Source of the DNA: Phycisphaerae bacterium | GTDB lineage: Bacteria; Planctomycetota; Phycisphaerae; Sedimentisphaerales; Anaerobacaceae | DNA length: 34,599 bases | Assembly: GCA_026386805.1 (NCBI GenBank) | Contig: JAPLMX010000215.1 | Location: forward strand, 1 to 34,599 | Direction: 5' to 3' | Shown here: positions 33,186 through 34,599 of the stretch, in pieces | How the letters are laid out: each line of letters begins with the position of its first letter | How positions within the stretch are numbered: position 1 is the stretch's first letter | The notes under the pieces: generated by a model | Databases searched by the model: none | The model's input: only the letters and a program-made list of their open reading frames with translations | What the model was told of the DNA's origin: nothing | Position numbers and translations under genes: made by a program

Positions 33186-33569
33186 ATGGACGATCCATCC
33201 CGACAATGGGCTGAGCGAGCACGGTACGACTTGGATACCGCCGACGCGATGTTCAAGGCGGGACGCTATCTTTACGTCCTCTTCTGTTGCCAGCAGGCGG
33301 TGGAGAAGATTCTGAAATCGGTCATTGTGCAGCGCACGAATAAGTTGCCTCCACGTATCCACCAGCTTGCCCGCTTGGCAGAGATCGCCGGGGCGGCGGT
33401 CGATGAGAAGCAGATGGATTTTCTGCGGGAGCTCTCCGCGTATTACATTCCGACCCGCTATCCGGAGGACATCGCGGATCTTGCCCTTGACGTGAAGGAA
33501 GAGAAAGCCCGGCGGGTACTCAGCCAATCCAGGGAGTTCATGCAATGGCTCAACTCGATACTGCAATAG
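33186..33569 (+). CDS. HEPN domain protein (toxin partner of an MNT antitoxin)
   Basis: The 127-residue helical protein begins WAERARYDLDTADAMFKAGRYLYVLFCCQQAVEKILKS, the standard HEPN (PF05168) start. It continues LPPRIHQLARLAEIAG and FLRELSAYYIPTRYPEDI. In HEPN-MNT pairs the HEPN protein is an RNase-like toxin that the MNT partner inactivates by AMP transfer; here the catalytic RxxxxxH spacing is not canonical, so toxicity is uncertain. The start at 33186 is chosen from the domain boundary and the promoter position; the frame is open back to 33114. It overlaps the MNT gene by 25 bp. Confidence 0.85.
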   Translation: MDDPSRQWAERARYDLDTADAMFKAGRYLYVLFCCQQAVEKILKSVIVQRTNKLPPRIHQLARLAEIAGAAVDEKQMDFLRELSAYYIPTRYPEDIADLALDVKEEKARRVLSQSREFMQWLNSILQ

Positions 33570-33871
33570 AGGAGCGAGCGCGGGCGGCGGTTGTATGCCT
33601 GTCACGATTCGCTGCCGTCACGGCCGCCTACCTCTTTGGCTCACAGGTTGAGGGGAGGGCCGATCAGTGGAGCGATATTGACTTGGCGGTTTTTATCGAG
33701 GGGCTGGAGGCTTGGGATATTCACGACCGCGCGCGTATCGCAGCACAGGTCCAGAAGGAGGCCGGCGATGAGATCGAATTGCACTTCTTCCCCGCCGAGG
33801 CACTCCAGCACCATCACAGCGCCAGCTTCGCCGCCTGGGTCCTCAACCACGGCGTCAGACTCGCCGGTTGA
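33545..33871 (+). CDS. Minimal nucleotidyltransferase (MNT)
   Basis: The 108-residue protein has the nucleotidyltransferase motif GS followed by two aspartates (FGSQVEGRADQWSDIDLAVF) and a third acidic site in DEIELHFF. Members paired with HEPN proteins AMPylate them and act as antitoxins. GGAG lies 8 nt before the ATG, inside the HEPN coding end. Gene order is HEPN then MNT. The pair is next to an IS200-type element, consistent with a mobile region. Confidence 0.88.
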   Translation: MAQLDTAIEERARAAVVCLSRFAAVTAAYLFGSQVEGRADQWSDIDLAVFIEGLEAWDIHDRARIAAQVQKEAGDEIELHFFPAEALQHHHSASFAAWVLNHGVRLAG

Positions 33872-33984
33872 CCACGCCTTCGATGACCACACCGGGAGAC
33901 AGCACCGCACACCGTTTGCCCCCTCGACAAAAGTACCGCGTACCTTTAGTTCACCCCCTGCCGTCTCATGCGTATTTTGGGTAG

Positions 33985-34030
33985 GATAGTTCCCCTTGAG
34001 GAAGGCCCCGCCGGGCCGAGGAGAACTATC
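33985..34030 (+). promoter_or_regulatory. Stem-loop hiding the tnpA ribosome-binding site
   Basis: GATAGTTC (33985-33992) pairs with GAACTATC (34023-34030), and after one mismatch CCT (33994-33996) pairs with AGG (34019-34021). An inner stem GGCCC (34004-34008) with GGGCC (34013-34017) caps it. The Shine-Dalgarno GAGGAG (34018-34023) falls inside the outer stem, and the ATG follows at once. IS200 elements are known to repress their transposase with such a structure. Confidence 0.7.
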
Positions 34031-34468
34031 ATGAAAGAATGGCAGAGTCAGGCCCACGTGAAGTGGGAGTGTAAGTACCATGTAGTGATTGTACCGAAGT
34101 ATCGCAAGAAAGCCATCTTTGGCAAGCTGCGACAGCAGATTGGGGAGATGTTGCGGCAGTTGTGCCGGCAAAAGGAGATCGAGCTTCTGGAAGGCCATGC
34201 GATGGTGGATCATGTGCATATGCTGTTGAGTGTGCCGCCGCGGTACAGCATTGCGATGACGGTCGGGTATCTCAAGGGCAAGAGTGCGGTGCGGATTCAT
34301 CGGGATTACGGGAAGGCTCGTGGGTCGCTGTTGGGTCGCAGTTTCTGGTCCCGTGGCTATTGTGTCAGCACGGTCGGCTTTGACGAGGCGAGTGTGCGCC
34401 AGTATATCCAAGAGCAAGAAGAACGTGAGAAGCAAGAAGAACAAGGGAGTTTGATGTTCGATTACTGA
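34031..34468 (+). CDS. tnpA: IS200/IS605-family transposase TnpA
   Basis: The 145-residue single-strand transposase begins KEWQSQAHVKWECKYHVVIVPKYRKK, the IS200 TnpA N-terminus. The HUH histidines are in MVDHVHMLLS and the catalytic tyrosine is in the C-terminal helix SVRQYIQEQEE. Conserved GYLKGKSAVRIHRDYGK and FWSRGYCVSTVG are present, so the gene looks intact. The ATG at 34031 follows GAGGAG at 7 nt; the frame is open upstream to 33968 but that would read through the stem-loop. No accessory TnpB gene is in view on this side of the window edge. Confidence 0.93.
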   Translation: MKEWQSQAHVKWECKYHVVIVPKYRKKAIFGKLRQQIGEMLRQLCRQKEIELLEGHAMVDHVHMLLSVPPRYSIAMTVGYLKGKSAVRIHRDYGKARGSLLGRSFWSRGYCVSTVGFDEASVRQYIQEQEEREKQEEQGSLMFDY

Positions 34469-34469
34469 A

Positions 34470-34513
34470 TTTCGCATAATATAGTGACAGATTTTTCGCA
34501 TAATATATTGACA
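34470..34513. repeat. Pair of 20-nt direct repeats
   Basis: TTTCGCATAATATAGTGACA (34470-34489) and TTTCGCATAATATATTGACA (34494-34513) differ at one base and start 24 bp apart. They lie between the tnpA stop and the next ORF. They look like the repeated end or transposase-binding sites of an insertion sequence; the second copy also contains TTGACA, so a promoter role is possible. Confidence 0.7.
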
Positions 34514-34542
34514 CCAGCGTTTCGTTCTCGTAGGCTGTCCGC

Positions 34543-34599
34543 ATGGACAGAAAAGGACGAACACGAAGGGACTTCGACGAGTTGGAGAACCGCCGAAAG
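34543..34599 (+). CDS. N-terminus of an ORF cut by the window edge, possibly a transposase
   Basis: The frame from ATG 34543 is open for 19 codons to the window end and encodes a strongly basic peptide (MDRKGRTRRDFDELENRR). The charge and the adjacent tandem repeats resemble the start of helix-turn-helix transposases of the IS630 type. No domain is complete, so the family is a guess. Confidence 0.4.
   Translation, partial: MDRKGRTRRDFDELENRRK

Noticed and set aside
34470..34513. CRISPR-like repeats
   Set aside because: Only two units exist, and just 4 bp separate them, too short for a spacer. No cas gene is near.

Overview
The window is about 34.6 kb of GC-rich bacterial chromosome (roughly 60% by eye). 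Gene content points to a planctomycete, probably a Phycisphaerae/Sedimentisphaerales-like lineage. The clues are secreted proteins that combine Ig-like, dockerin-like EF-hand, CAP, subtilase and LamG modules; Tat-exported sugar-isomerase-like proteins; and an ABC-2/GldG/DUF4340 export cluster. No rRNA marker is present, so the taxonomy is inference.

Layout. Bases 1-530 hold REP-like hairpins and a heptad-periodic repeat block, possibly the tail of a transposase. Next come a zinc-ribbon/bacterial-PH membrane protein, a ParE-type toxin-antitoxin pair on the minus strand, a lipoprotein with about 19 ankyrin repeats, and mutM. From 5.1 to 12.3 kb most genes are on the minus strand: a Tat sugar-isomerase-like protein with a DUF2284 protein, a serine hydrolase of the beta-lactamase fold, a CAP-domain exoprotein and an exported tetratricopeptide-like protein. 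Two unannotated 23-residue membrane microproteins, exactly 400 bp apart, sit on the plus strand at 10.7 and 11.1 kb. At 12.6-15.1 kb is a secreted subtilase with dockerin-like and LamG tails, followed by a DUF362 protein. At 16.2-21.8 kb is a plus-strand operon of ABC ATPase, ABC-2 permease, GldG-like protein, DUF4340 protein and MBL hydrolase. The conserved rny-ymdB pair follows (minus), then an 803-bp gene-free stretch and yebC. From 26.1 to 32.9 kb a minus-strand run encodes proS, a TIM-barrel sugar isomerase, a DUF4416 protein, a WecA/MraY-type glycosyl-phosphate transferase and an O-antigen-ligase-like polymerase. The right end has a HEPN-MNT pair, an IS200-type transposase gene with a ribosome-site-hiding stem-loop, and the first 19 codons of another ORF.

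How the parts work together. rny-ymdB, yebC, mutM and proS are housekeeping genes. The ABC/GldG/DUF4340 block is a membrane complex of unproven substrate. wecA-like plus ligase make and polymerise an undecaprenyl-linked surface glycan. The exoproteins fit a cell that degrades or adheres to polysaccharide-rich particles.

The most notable unexplained signals are: (1) the duplicated microprotein genes, whose protein sequence is conserved while synonymous positions have changed; (2) a family of intergenic elements built from 7-nt-periodic arrays in inverted orientation, with a different heptamer at each of five sites; (3) a GC dip in proS that coincides with the editing (INS) domain; (4) two toxin-antitoxin-type operons with the same leaderless promoter geometry.
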